Below are positions 24,452 through 33,090 of a DNA stretch of 64,000 bases, in pieces. The translations under genes were made by a program, and so were the position numbers. The notes under the pieces were generated by a model. The model made no database searches. It saw nothing but the letters and a program-made list of their open reading frames with translations, and had not been told where the DNA came from. Source of the DNA: Streptosporangium canum (GTDB lineage: Bacteria > Actinomycetota > Actinomycetes > Streptosporangiales > Streptosporangiaceae); the NCBI RefSeq assembly GCF_900113865.1, contig NZ_FOQY01000007.1:62001-126000 (forward strand), given 5' to 3'. Position 1 is the first letter of the stretch. The number at the start of each line of letters is the position of its first letter.

Positions 24452-25117
24452 GTGAGCACTGACAGTCTGGACGTGAGCGGAATCTCGATCGGGATCCTGG
24501 GCGGCACCGGTGATCAGGGCAAGGGGCTGGCCAGGCGTTTCGCCATGGCGGGACACGCCGTGCTGATCGGTTCGCGCAGCGCGGAGCGGGCCGCGGAGGC
24601 GGCGGCGGGCCTCGGGCTGCCGGCGCGCGGCGCCGACAACGCGACCGTGGCCGCCGAGGCCGACGTGGTGATCGTGGCGATCCCGTGGGAGGGCCACAAG
24701 TCCACCCTGGAGTCCCTGCGGGCCGAGCTGGCCGGCAAGATCGTCATCGACTGCGTCAACCCGATGGGCTTCGACAAGCAGGGCGCCTACGCGCTGGCCG
24801 TCGAGGAGGGCAGCGCCGCCCAGCAGGCGGCCGCGGTGCTCCCGGACAGCCGCGTGGTCGCCGCCTTCCACCACGTCTCGGCCGTCCTGCTGCTGGACCC
24901 CGAGGTCACCGAGGTCGACCTGGACGTGCTCGTCCTGGGCGACGACCGCGAGGCCACCGACACGGTCCAGGCGCTCGCCGGCCAGATCTCCGGCATCCGC
25001 GGCGTGTACGCCGGCCGCCTGCGCAACGCCCACCAGGTCGAGGCGCTGACCGCCAACCTCATCTCCATCAACCGCCGCTACAAGGCCCACGCCGGGCTCC
25101 GCGTCACCGACGTCTAG
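24452..25117 (+). CDS. npdG: NADPH-dependent F420 reductase
   Basis: This 221-residue enzyme transfers hydride between NADPH and coenzyme F420, supplying reduced F420 to other oxidoreductases. Signatures: the N-terminal dinucleotide motif GISIGILGGTGDQGKGLARR, SRSAERAAEAA (NADP phosphate site), VIVAIPWEGH, VIDCVNPMGF, and RVVAAFHHVSAVLL. The start is GTG preceded by GAGGAG. It supports an F420-producing actinobacterium, as does the partial luciferase-like gene at the right edge. Bases 25118-25281 downstream show no gene I can support. Confidence 0.92.
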   Translation: MSTDSLDVSGISIGILGGTGDQGKGLARRFAMAGHAVLIGSRSAERAAEAAAGLGLPARGADNATVAAEADVVIVAIPWEGHKSTLESLRAELAGKIVIDCVNPMGFDKQGAYALAVEEGSAAQQAAAVLPDSRVVAAFHHVSAVLLLDPEVTEVDLDVLVLGDDREATDTVQALAGQISGIRGVYAGRLRNAHQVEALTANLISINRRYKAHAGLRVTDV

Positions 25118-25281
25118 CCGTACTGCCCGCACCGGTCAGACGGCGCCCGGCTTTGACGATCTTGTAATGGGTGAGGGTCTTCGCGCTCGACCGGCCTGCG
25201 ACTGAGGCGACGGCCGGCGCCACGGCCTCCGGCGGCGACCGATCTCGGAGCCCGGCGACAGTGAGGAATTCACGACTTCGC

Positions 25282-26718
25282 TCAGACGAGGAGGGCGCGC
25301 AGGGTGTGGGGGCGGCGGGCGCCGTCGTAGTCGCGCCAGGCGGAGGCGAGCCTGGCCACGGACTCGGTGAGCGTCTCCTCGGAGAACAGGAACGGCAGCC
25401 GTAGACGGTCGCCGTGGCCGCCCGACGGATCGAAGGAGCGGCCGGGGGCCACCGCCACCCCGTGGCGGAGGGCCACCTGGGCGAAGGCGTCGGCGTCACC
25501 GTGCGGCAGCCGTACCCAGATCGTCTGCCCGCCGAGCGCGGGCTCGGCGGTCCAGGTGGGCAGCTCCCGGAGCAGCTCGGCGCGGAGATGGTCGTGGCGC
25601 CGCCGGAGGACCTCGACGCGGTCGCGGCGCAGCTCGCCGACCCGGGAGAGCAGCCAGGCGGAGGCGAGCTGGGCGAGCACGTCGCCGCCGAGGTCGTAGA
25701 TGGCCCGCAGCCGGGTCAGCCGTGAGATCAGCGGCGGCGCCGCGCGGATCCAGCCGACGCGCAGGCCGCCCCAGACGAGCTTGCTCAGCGAGCCGACCGT
25801 GATGAGCTGCCCCGATGTCCCGTAGGAGGCCAGCGGGGGCGGCGGCTCGCCGGAGAAGCAGAGCTCGGCGGGGACCTCGTCCTCGACGATCGGCACGCCG
25901 TGGTCGACGGCGAGCCTGGCCAGGCGGCGGCGGGTCAGCGCGGGCATGACCCCGCCGGTCGGGTTCTGGCCGGTCGGGACGGCATAGCCCAGGACCGGCC
26001 GGTCCGCCAGCGCCGCGCAGAACTCCTCGGCGTCGCCGGCCGTGCGGAACAGCGCGGCGGCGTCCCGGAACGCCTCCAGCGCGCCGGGATAGGTGGGGGC
26101 CTCGGTCAGCACCGTGTCCCCCGGGGAGACCAGCAGTTTCGCGAGCAGGGCCAGCGCCTGCTGCGCGCCGTTGGTGACCAGGATCTCCCCGGCGGTGGTG
26201 GGCACGCCGCGTGCCCGGTAGTAGGAGGCGAGCGACTCGCGCAGCACCGGATGCCCGGCGGGGTGGTAGCCGATGTCGTGCCGGACCCGCGCCAGCCGGG
26301 CCGCCGCCTCCTGGTAGGCCTCGATCAGCACCGGGGGAGGGCTGTCCGGCGCGGCGCAGGTCAGCAGGATGACGCCGTCCGGCGGGGCCAGCAGGTGCAG
26401 CAGCAGGGGGTTGACCACGCCGTCGCCGGCGAGGTTGCGGAGGGCGGGCGGATCGGCGCCGCAGACCCGGGTGCCACTGCCCTGCCGGCGCACCACCTTG
26501 CCCTCCTGCTGGAGCAGGTCGTAGGCCGCGACCACGGTGCCCCGGCCCACCGCGAGCCACCGCGCGAGGACCCTGTCGGGTGGCAGCACGGTGTCCGGGG
26601 GCAGCTCGCCGTCATCGATCAGGGCGCGCAGCCGTACGGCCAGCAGGAGGTAGAGGGGGCCTCGGCCGGACGACCAGCGCCCGAGCTTGGCGAGCAGTTG
26701 CTCGGAATTGGCTCGCAT
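25282..26718 (-). CDS. MocR/PdxR-type regulator (GntR HTH plus aminotransferase fold)
   Basis: This 478-residue chimera has an N-terminal GntR winged HTH (residues ~20-90: LLLAVRLRALIDDGELPPDT, RVLARWLAVGRGTVVAAYDLL) and a fold-type I aminotransferase domain with TNGAQQALALLAKLL, PTGQNPTGG and the PLP lysine in VGSLSKLVWGGLRVGW. MocR proteins bind PLP and regulate vitamin B6 or amino-acid genes. It is divergent from a PLP enzyme, a likely target. The ATG at 26718 is preferred; a frame up to 26751 would add 11 residues overlapping operator sequence. Confidence 0.88.
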   Translation of the reverse strand: MRANSEQLLAKLGRWSSGRGPLYLLLAVRLRALIDDGELPPDTVLPPDRVLARWLAVGRGTVVAAYDLLQQEGKVVRRQGSGTRVCGADPPALRNLAGDGVVNPLLLHLLAPPDGVILLTCAAPDSPPPVLIEAYQEAAARLARVRHDIGYHPAGHPVLRESLASYYRARGVPTTAGEILVTNGAQQALALLAKLLVSPGDTVLTEAPTYPGALEAFRDAAALFRTAGDAEEFCAALADRPVLGYAVPTGQNPTGGVMPALTRRRLARLAVDHGVPIVEDEVPAELCFSGEPPPPLASYGTSGQLITVGSLSKLVWGGLRVGWIRAAPPLISRLTRLRAIYDLGGDVLAQLASAWLLSRVGELRRDRVEVLRRRHDHLRAELLRELPTWTAEPALGGQTIWVRLPHGDADAFAQVALRHGVAVAPGRSFDPSGGHGDRLRLPFLFSEETLTESVARLASAWRDYDGARRPHTLRALLV

Positions 26719-26745
26719 GATGAACCAATATTGCCTAATTGGCTC
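26706..26745. promoter_or_regulatory. direct repeats in the MocR divergent promoter
   Basis: AATTGGCTC occurs at 26706-26714 and again at 26737-26745, exactly 31 bases apart (about three helix turns). CCAAT (26725-26729) and ATTGG (26738-26742) also form an inverted repeat. Direct repeats about three turns apart are the usual target of MocR regulators such as GabR. The first copy overlaps the start of the MocR gene, which fits autoregulation. Confidence 0.5.
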
Positions 26746-26780
26746 TGACAAGTAACCCGTGAACCGGACATTCTTAACGC

Positions 26781-27953
26781 ATGACTGAACTCCGTCCGGA
26801 GACCCGGGCCGTCCACCTTCCCCAGCCGCAGCTCGACGGCAGCCGTCCGATCACGGTGCCGCTCTACCAGACCTCGGGCTTCGTCTTCGACGACCCGGCC
26901 GTCTTCGCCGACGGGATGGGCCGTCCCGACGGCCCCTTCGTCTACGGGCGGCTGTCGAACCCGACGGTCCGGTCGTTGGAGGAGGCCGTCGCGGGGCTGG
27001 AGGGCGGCGTCGGCGCGGTCGCCACCGGCTCGGGCATGGGTGCCATCAACTCCGTGCTGCTCGGCCTGCTCAAGCCCGGCGACCACCTGATCGCGCAGAA
27101 GCCGCTCTACGGCGGCACCGCCGCGATGATCAACGACCTGGTCGCGCGCTTCCAGATCGCGGTCTCCTACGTGCCCGAGGACGATCCGGCGGCGTTGCGC
27201 GCGGCGGTACGGCCCGAGACCAGGCTGGTCTACCTGGAGACCATCGCCAACCCGGTCACCCAGGTCGCCGACCTGCCGGGGATGTGCGCGGCGGCCCGCG
27301 AGGCCGGACTGGTCTCGGTGGTGGACAACACCTTCGCCTCGCCGATCCTGTGCCGCCCGCTGGAGCACGGCGCCGACATCGTCGTCCACTCCACGACCAA
27401 GTATCTGAGCGGGCACACCGACGTGGTCGGCGGCATCGCGGTCTTCGCCGCCGAAGAGCTCTACCGGAAGGTGTGGCACTTCGCGGTCGAGCTGGGCGCC
27501 ACCGCCGACCCGTTCGCCGCCTGGCTCACCCTGCGCGGCCTGCAGACCCTGCCGCTGCGGATGGAGCGCCACTGCGCCAACGCCCGCGAACTCGCCCTCC
27601 GCCTGGACAACCACCCGGCGGTGTCGGCCGTGCACTGGCCGGGCCTGCCCTCGCACCCCTCGCACGAGCTGGCCGCCAAGCTGCTGCCGGACTTCGGCGG
27701 GGTCTTCTCCTTCGACCTGGCCGGCGGGCGCGCGGCGGGGGAGCGGTTCATGAGCTCGGTACGGCTGGCGCTGCTGGCCCCGTCGCTCGGCGGCGTCGAG
27801 ACGCTCATCCTGCACCCGGCGACCACCTCCCACCGCTCGCTGACGGCCGAGGAGCTCGCCCGCCACGGGATCGGTGAGGGCACGGTCCGGGTCGCGGTGG
27901 GCATCGAGCACATCGAGGATCTCTGGGCCGATTTCACTCAGGCGCTTTCCTGA
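26781..27953 (+). CDS. Cys/Met metabolism gamma-family PLP enzyme
   Basis: This 390-residue protein belongs to the cystathionine gamma-synthase / methionine gamma-lyase / O-acetylhomoserine sulfhydrylase family. It has YGRLSNPTVRSLEEAVAGLEGG, ATGSGMGAINSVLLGLLKPGDH, VVDNTFASPILCRPL and the PLP lysine in HSTTKYLSGHTDVVGG. The substrate class cannot be fixed by reading, since the discriminating residues differ subtly. A methionine gamma-lyase-type reaction fits a stand-alone gene under MocR control as well as a biosynthetic step does. The start is ATG, 63 bases from the MocR ATG on the other strand. Confidence 0.85.
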   Translation: MTELRPETRAVHLPQPQLDGSRPITVPLYQTSGFVFDDPAVFADGMGRPDGPFVYGRLSNPTVRSLEEAVAGLEGGVGAVATGSGMGAINSVLLGLLKPGDHLIAQKPLYGGTAAMINDLVARFQIAVSYVPEDDPAALRAAVRPETRLVYLETIANPVTQVADLPGMCAAAREAGLVSVVDNTFASPILCRPLEHGADIVVHSTTKYLSGHTDVVGGIAVFAAEELYRKVWHFAVELGATADPFAAWLTLRGLQTLPLRMERHCANARELALRLDNHPAVSAVHWPGLPSHPSHELAAKLLPDFGGVFSFDLAGGRAAGERFMSSVRLALLAPSLGGVETLILHPATTSHRSLTAEELARHGIGEGTVRVAVGIEHIEDLWADFTQALS

Positions 27954-27957
27954 TTTT

Positions 27958-28149
27958 CCGCCCCCCTCCGAGCTGCTCCACCTCGTCGACGAGGACTTCC
28001 GGCACCCCATCACGCGCCGCCGCGCCGCGCCGTTCGCGCTGGGCAACGGCGCAGGTGTGGTCACCCCGCTCGACGCCGCCGGGCTGGAAGGTCCACGGAG
28101 TCTCCTACACTGCGGCGCGGGGCCGCCGGGAGGGCTGGACGGTCACCTT
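27958..28149 (+). other. possible decayed coding remnant
   Basis: The gap before the dehydratase gene contains protein-like reading in two frames. SELLHLVDEDFRHPITRRRA appears in one (27972-28031). After a one-base shift near 28086, WKVHGVSYTAARGRREGWTV runs to a TGA at 28147-28149. The composition looks coding and the second part ends like a natural C-terminus. I cannot name the family. It may be a truncated and frameshifted gene end, or chance in a GC-rich gap. Confidence 0.25.
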
Positions 28150-28166
28150 CTGAGAAGGGTGTCGGC

Positions 28167-29078
28167 GTGGACGTGTCAGTCGGGGATGTGCGGGAGGCCG
28201 CCGAGCGGATCGCGGGGTATGTCCGCCGTACTCCGGTGATGGAGGTTTCGCCCGGGTTGCTGCTGAAGCTGGAGGGGACGCAGCACTCAGGATCGTTCAA
28301 GGTCAGGGGTGGTTTCAACCGGGTCCTGACCGCCGGGGAGCTGCCCGAGGCGGGGGTGATCGCGGCGAGCGGCGGCAACCACGGCCTGGCGGTGGCGTAT
28401 GTGGCGCGGACCCTGGGCGTCAGGGCCGAGATCTTCGTGCCGGCGGTGTCCAGCCCCGTGAAGGTGGCCGGGCTGCGCGCGCTGGGGGCGGAGGTGACCC
28501 AGACCGGGGCCGTCTACGCGGAGGCGTACGAGGCGTCGGCCAAGCGGGCGGCGGAGAGCGGCGCCCTGGAGATCCACGCCTACGACCAGGCCGAGGTGGT
28601 CGCCGGGCAGGGCACGGTCGGGCTGGAGGTGCTGGAGCAGAGCGGGGGAGTGGACACCGTCCTCGTCGCGGTCGGCGGCGGCGGGCTCGTCGCCGGGATC
28701 ACCGCCGCGGTCGCGGGCAGGGCGCGCGTGGTCGCCGTCGAGCCCGAGCTCATCCCGACCCTGCACCGGGCGCTGGAGGCCGGAGGCCCGGTGCGGGTGG
28801 AGGTCTCCGGGGTGGGAGCCGACGCCCTGGGCGCCAGCCGGATCGGCGCGATCGGTTACGCCGTCACCGCCGCCGCGGGAGTCCGCAGCGTCCTGGTGTC
28901 CGACGAGGCCATCGTCGACGCCCGGCGGGAGATGTGGCGCTCCTACCGGATAGCCGCCGAGCACGCGGGGGCCACGGCCTTCGCCGCCCTCCGTTCGGGC
29001 GCCTACACCCCGGCCCCCGGCGAGCGGGTGGCCGTGGTCGTCTGCGGTGCCAACACCGACCCGGCGACCCTGCTCTGA
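28167..29078 (+). CDS. serine/threonine dehydratase-like PLP enzyme
   Basis: This 303-residue protein is a fold-type II PLP enzyme (tryptophan synthase beta superfamily). The PLP lysine lies in HSGSFKVRGGFNRV (about residue 43), ASGGNHGLAVAYVA holds the phosphate-side Asn loop, and VAVGGGGLVAGI is the glycine-rich phosphate clamp. At ~300 residues it lacks the C-terminal regulatory ACT domain of biosynthetic IlvA, which suggests a catabolic dehydratase or a racemase-type relative. The start is GTG. It is convergent with panB and has no operon partner. Confidence 0.85.
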   Translation: MDVSVGDVREAAERIAGYVRRTPVMEVSPGLLLKLEGTQHSGSFKVRGGFNRVLTAGELPEAGVIAASGGNHGLAVAYVARTLGVRAEIFVPAVSSPVKVAGLRALGAEVTQTGAVYAEAYEASAKRAAESGALEIHAYDQAEVVAGQGTVGLEVLEQSGGVDTVLVAVGGGGLVAGITAAVAGRARVVAVEPELIPTLHRALEAGGPVRVEVSGVGADALGASRIGAIGYAVTAAAGVRSVLVSDEAIVDARREMWRSYRIAAEHAGATAFAALRSGAYTPAPGERVAVVVCGANTDPATLL

Positions 29079-29083
29079 GCGTG

Positions 29084-29131
29084 CCGCCGCCCCGGCGCCT
29101 CCGGGAGTTCCCGCAGGCGGCGGGGCGGCGG
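29084..29131. terminator. convergent terminator hairpin
   Basis: CCGCCGCCCC (29084-29093) pairs with GGGGCGGCGG (29122-29131), with an inner CGCCTCCGGGAG-type fold. It sits between the stops of the dehydratase and panB genes. Confidence 0.5.
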
Positions 29132-29142
29132 GGGGCGGTGCG

Positions 29143-29988
29143 TCAGCGGTAGCTGTGCTCGGGGGTCGGGAACGCTCCGGTGGTCACCTCGTCGGCGAAG
29201 GCACGGACGGCCCTGTCCATCTCCCCGGCCAGGTCGAAGTACTTCTTGACGAACTTGGCGGGGTGCGGGGTCAGGCCCATCAGGTCCTGCCAGACCAGGA
29301 CCTGGGCGTCGGTGGCGGGGCCGGCGCCGATGCCGATGGTGGGGATCGACAGGGACGCGGTGACCCGCTCGGCCAGCTCGGCGGGGACGCACTCCAGCAC
29401 CACGGAGAAGGCGCCGGCGTACTCCAGGTCCTTGGCGTCGGCCATGAGCTCGTCGCCCGACTGGCCGCGGCCCTGCACCCGGTAGCCGCCGAAGGCGTTG
29501 ACCGACTGGGGGGTCAGGCCGAGGTGGGCCATGACCGGGATGCCGGCCGAGACCAGGGCCTCGACCTGGGGGAGCACCCGCCGGCCGCCCTCCAGCTTGA
29601 CCGCGTGGGCGCCGGCCTCCTTCATGAAGCGGGCGGCCGTCTCCAGCGCCTGCTGCGGTGAGGACTGGTAGGAGCCGAACGGCAGGTCGGCGACCACCAT
29701 CGCGCGCGACGAACCGCGTACCACGGCTGCCGTCAGCGGCATGAGGTCGTCCACCGAGACCGGCAGCGTCGAGTCGTAGCCATACACGACCATGGCGGCC
29801 GAGTCGCCGACGAGCAGCACCGGGATGCCGGCCTCGTCGAAGACCCTGGCGGTCATCGCGTCGTACGCGGTGACCATCGGCCACTTCTCGCCGCGTTCCT
29901 TGGCGGCGGCGATGTCGCGGACGGTGATCCTTCGTCCTGCCTGGCCGCCGTAGAGGGAGGTCGGCCGGCTGGTGACGGAAGAGGACAT
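29143..29988 (-). CDS. panB: 3-methyl-2-oxobutanoate hydroxymethyltransferase
   Basis: This 281-residue enzyme makes ketopantoate from alpha-ketoisovalerate and methylene-tetrahydrofolate, the first step of pantothenate and CoA synthesis. Diagnostic segments are [74 protein letters not shown] and [24 protein letters not shown]. Metal and catalytic residues appear intact. The ATG at 29988 has GGAGGG upstream; a longer frame to 30144 is not supported. It stands alone here, without panC or panD. Confidence 0.93.
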   Translation of the reverse strand: MSSSVTSRPTSLYGGQAGRRITVRDIAAAKERGEKWPMVTAYDAMTARVFDEAGIPVLLVGDSAAMVVYGYDSTLPVSVDDLMPLTAAVVRGSSRAMVVADLPFGSYQSSPQQALETAARFMKEAGAHAVKLEGGRRVLPQVEALVSAGIPVMAHLGLTPQSVNAFGGYRVQGRGQSGDELMADAKDLEYAGAFSVVLECVPAELAERVTASLSIPTIGIGAGPATDAQVLVWQDLMGLTPHPAKFVKKYFDLAGEMDRAVRAFADEVTTGAFPTPEHSYR

Positions 29989-30149
29989 AAAACCCTCCAG
30001 AAGAGTCTCGAGGCGCCCCAGTGGCGTCCCCGGACGTTTCCGATGATTGCACGCGGTCGCCTCGTTAAACACCCCCCGCCCCGGCGGTAATCCAGTGGCG
30101 GGGATGTCAGTGCCATACGACACAATGCATGCGGAGGTAAGCAATCAAA

Positions 30150-31343
30150 ATGGCTATAGAACCTTACCGTCGCCTGCTCGCCCTTCCGGGCGTACGGACG
30201 TTGCTGCTGGTGGGGCTGGTCGCCCGGGTCCCGTCGACGGCGATGGGCATCACGCTGACGCTGCACATCCGCAGCCTGGGGCTGGGGTGGCTGGCGGCGG
30301 GGGCGGTCGGCGCGGCAACCACGGTGGGGATGGCGGTCGGGTCGCCGCTGGCCGGGCGGTTCGTCGACAAGCACGGTCTCCGCCCGGTCCTGGCGGTGAC
30401 CACCGTCGCGCAGCTCGCCTTCTGGTCCTGCGCCTGGGCGCTGCCGTACCCCGTGCTGCTGGTCGCCTCGGCGGTGGCCGGCCTGCTGGCCCTGCCGGTG
30501 TTCAGCGTGATCAGGCAGTGCCTGGCGGCCCTGGTCCCGGTCGAGCAGCGCAGGATCGGCTTCTCCCTCGACTCGATGATGGTCGAGCTGTCCTACATGG
30601 CCGGGCCCGCCCTCGGGGTGATGGGGATCACCGTGCTCGGCAGCGCGTGGACGATGTCCATCGTCGCGGTGGGGCTGACCTGTTCCGGCGCGGCGCTGAT
30701 CCTGCTGAACCCGCCGACCCGCTCGGCCGAGGAGCTGGAGGCGCCGGCGGAGAAGGTCCTGAGGCGGCAGTGGCTGACCCCGGGGCTCATCGCGCTGCTC
30801 GGCACCGCCTCCGCGGCCACCTTCGTGCTGACCGCCTCCGAGCTCTCCCTGGTGGCGACCCTGGAGCACACGGGCGACACGGCGTGGACCGGTCTGGCGA
30901 TCGGACTGTGGTGCGCCTACTCGCTGGTGGGCGGCTTCGTGTACGGCGGGCTGCCCCGCGGCTTTTCCCCGCTGGTCCTGGTCGGGGGGATGGGCGCGCT
31001 CACCATCCCGGTGGGGCTGGTGGGCGGCGACTGGCGGTGGCTGCTCGTCGCGCTGCTCCCGGCGGGGCTGCTGTGCGCCCCCGGGCTGTCGTCCACGGTC
31101 GAGACCCTCAGCCGCTGGGTCCCCGCGGGGGCCCGCGGGGAGGCGATGGGTCTGCACGGCACGGCGCTGCTCATCGGCGGCGCCCTCTCCGCGCCGATCG
31201 CCGGAGCGGTCATCGACAGTGTCGGCGCCGGGTGGGCCTTCGCCCTCGCGGGGCTGGTCGGCATGGGGATGGTGCTGATCGCGCTGCCGTTCTGGCGGCG
31301 GGTCCCGGTGTCGGCCGAGCAGCCGGTGACCGCCGCCGCCTGA
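30150..31343 (+). CDS. MFS transporter (12 helices)
   Basis: This 397-residue major-facilitator protein has 12 predicted helices. The first half carries LEMxxA-like loop features: VGSPLAGRFVDKHGLRPVLA (loop 2-3, GRxxDxxGxR) and a mid-protein cytoplasmic loop of about 20 residues (RSAEELEAPAEKVLRRQW). No substrate can be assigned; small MFS exporters of this size are often drug or metabolite pumps. GGAGGT lies eleven bases before the ATG. It is divergent from panB and followed by tandem repeats. Confidence 0.85.
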   Translation: MAIEPYRRLLALPGVRTLLLVGLVARVPSTAMGITLTLHIRSLGLGWLAAGAVGAATTVGMAVGSPLAGRFVDKHGLRPVLAVTTVAQLAFWSCAWALPYPVLLVASAVAGLLALPVFSVIRQCLAALVPVEQRRIGFSLDSMMVELSYMAGPALGVMGITVLGSAWTMSIVAVGLTCSGAALILLNPPTRSAEELEAPAEKVLRRQWLTPGLIALLGTASAATFVLTASELSLVATLEHTGDTAWTGLAIGLWCAYSLVGGFVYGGLPRGFSPLVLVGGMGALTIPVGLVGGDWRWLLVALLPAGLLCAPGLSSTVETLSRWVPAGARGEAMGLHGTALLIGGALSAPIAGAVIDSVGAGWAFALAGLVGMGMVLIALPFWRRVPVSAEQPVTAAA

Positions 31344-31349
31344 CCTTCC

Positions 31350-31434
31350 GTGTGAGCGCCGGGCCCGTGTGAGCGCCGGGCCCGTGTGAGCGCCGGGCCC
31401 GTGTGAACGTCGCGTCCGTGTGAACATCGCGTAA
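31350..31434 (+). repeat. 17-bp tandem repeat, five units
   Basis: Three identical units GTGTGAGCGCCGGGCCC (31350-31366, 31367-31383, 31384-31400) are followed by two diverged ones, GTGTGAACGTCGCGTCC and GTGTGAACATCGCGTAA. The array directly follows the MFS stop and leads into the operator region of the next transporter. It is a probable slippage-prone spacer. Confidence 0.8.
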
Positions 31435-31452
31435 ATACGAAACGGGACGGTT

Positions 31453-31508
31453 GCGTATCGAAACGGCGAACGCTACGGTTGCGTAGCGAAACTTTAGCGT
31501 ATCGAAAA
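31453..31508 (+). promoter_or_regulatory. TetR-type operator cluster before the DHA2 transporter
   Basis: Three direct copies of GCGTAKCGAAAM occur at 31453-31464, 31481-31492 and 31497-31508. The middle copy is part of a perfect inverted repeat, CGCTACG (31471-31477) with CGTAGCG (31482-31488), around GTTG. The array ends 12 bases before the transporter ATG. The TetR gene that follows the transporter is the obvious binder (inference). Confidence 0.6.
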
Positions 31509-31520
31509 CGGGGACCCCCA

Positions 31521-33083
31521 ATGGAACACCAGCTCGGCCATCCGCGGCGATGGCAGGTTCTGGGAGTGCTGGTCTTCAGCCTCCTGGCGGTCGTGCTCGA
31601 CAACACGATCCTCAACGTCGCCCTCAAGACGATCGCCGACCCGGCTGAGGGCCTGGGCGCCACCCAGAGCCAGATGGAATGGGCGATCAACTCCTACACC
31701 CTCGTCTTCGCCGGTCTGCTGTTCACCTTCGGCGTCATCGGCGACCGGACCGGCCGCAAGCGCATGCTGATGATCGGCATGGTGCTCTTCGGTCTCGCCT
31801 CGCTGGCCAGCGCCTACTCCCAGGACCCCGGGCAGCTGATCGTGGCCCGGGCGTTCATGGGGATCGGCGGCGCCGCGATCATGCCGGCCACGCTGGCGAT
31901 CATCTCCAACGTCTTCCCGCCCCAGGAGCGCGGCAAGGCGATCGGCATCTGGGCCGGCGGCGTCGGCATCGCCGTGGCGATCGGCCCGATCACCGGCGGC
32001 CTGCTCATCGAGCACTTCTGGTGGGGGTCGGTCTTCCTGATCAACCTGCCGATCGTGCTGATCGGCATCGTGCTCATCGCGCTGGTCGTGCCCGAGTCGC
32101 GTGACCCCAAGCCGTCCAAGCTCGACCCGGTCGGTGTGATCCTGTCCATCGTGGGCCTGGTCGCCCTCACCTACAGCATCATCCGGGCCGGCGAGCTGGC
32201 CACCGTCACCAGTGCGGAGGTGCTGGTCCCGGCGGTCCTCGGGGTGGCCGTGCTGGTCGCCTTCGTCTGGTACGAGCGCCGCATCGACCACCCGGCCTTC
32301 GACGTCACCTACTTCCGCGACCCCCGCTTCGCCACCGCGGTCGGCATGATCGGCATCGTGTTCTTCGCGATGATGGGCGCTATGTTCTTCCTGGTCTTCT
32401 ACCTGCAGATCGTGCTGGGCTTCAGCGCGCTGCAGGCCGGCGCGCTGATGATCCCGTTCGCCGCCGCGCAGATCATCTTCGCCCCGCTCAGCCAGCAGAT
32501 GGCCAGGCGCTTCGGCGGCAAGCTGACCGCCACCGTCAGCATGCTCGTCGTGGCCGCCGCGCTGGCCGCCTACGCGCTGATGGACCAGAACACCCCGGTG
32601 CTGGTGATCGAGATCGTCTTCTTCGTCCAGGGCGCGGCGATGGCCAACATCATGCCGCCCGCCACCACCACGATCATGGAGTCGCTGCCCCGGGAGAAGG
32701 CGGGCGTCGGCTCGGCCATGAGCAACACGGTCCGCCAGATCGCGGGCGCGCTCGGCGTGGCCCTGCTCGGCTCGCTGCTCTCGGCGACCTACCGTGAGGA
32801 GATCGCCCCCGCGCTGACCGGCCTGCCCGAGCAGCTCAGGCACCTCGCGGGCGAGTCGCTGACCGGGACGTTCGGCGTGGCCGGCGGTCTCGGGGAGCGC
32901 GGCGCGGCGCTGATCGAGCCAGCCAAGCGCGCCTTCATTGACGGCATGCACATCACGGCCCTGGTGTCGGCCGCGATCGCGCTGCTCGGAGCACTGGTGG
33001 TGCTGAAGTGGCTGCCCGGCAAGAACAGCGCCCTTCCCCCCGCCGAGCACCTGGATCGCGGGAAGGAACCGGCAGTAGTGTAG
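31521..33083 (+). CDS. DHA2 (EmrB/QacA) family MFS transporter, 14 helices
   Basis: This 520-residue proton-driven drug exporter has the family motif VVLDNTILNVALKTI in helix 1 (about residues 23-37), GDRTGRKRMLMIGM as motif A, and GRAFMG-like and GPITGGLLIEHFWW as motif C. The 14-helix length and the C-terminal MSNTVRQIAGALGVALLGS match EmrB/QacA. The substrate is unknown. It is followed by a TetR gene only seven bases on, so the repressor is co-transcribed with the pump; operator repeats lie directly upstream. Confidence 0.9.
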   Translation: MEHQLGHPRRWQVLGVLVFSLLAVVLDNTILNVALKTIADPAEGLGATQSQMEWAINSYTLVFAGLLFTFGVIGDRTGRKRMLMIGMVLFGLASLASAYSQDPGQLIVARAFMGIGGAAIMPATLAIISNVFPPQERGKAIGIWAGGVGIAVAIGPITGGLLIEHFWWGSVFLINLPIVLIGIVLIALVVPESRDPKPSKLDPVGVILSIVGLVALTYSIIRAGELATVTSAEVLVPAVLGVAVLVAFVWYERRIDHPAFDVTYFRDPRFATAVGMIGIVFFAMMGAMFFLVFYLQIVLGFSALQAGALMIPFAAAQIIFAPLSQQMARRFGGKLTATVSMLVVAAALAAYALMDQNTPVLVIEIVFFVQGAAMANIMPPATTTIMESLPREKAGVGSAMSNTVRQIAGALGVALLGSLLSATYREEIAPALTGLPEQLRHLAGESLTGTFGVAGGLGERGAALIEPAKRAFIDGMHITALVSAAIALLGALVVLKWLPGKNSALPPAEHLDRGKEPAVV

Positions 33084-33090
33084 GTGTGCG

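Noticed and set aside
25118..25281. A gene or integrase remnant between npdG and the MocR gene
   Set aside because: A short minus-strand frame ends KTLTHYKIVKAGRRL, but nothing in it matches a family I can name and no start or ribosome-binding site is evident.
31350..31434. CRISPR-like repeats
   Set aside because: The 17-bp units are directly adjacent without spacers, so this is a simple tandem array.
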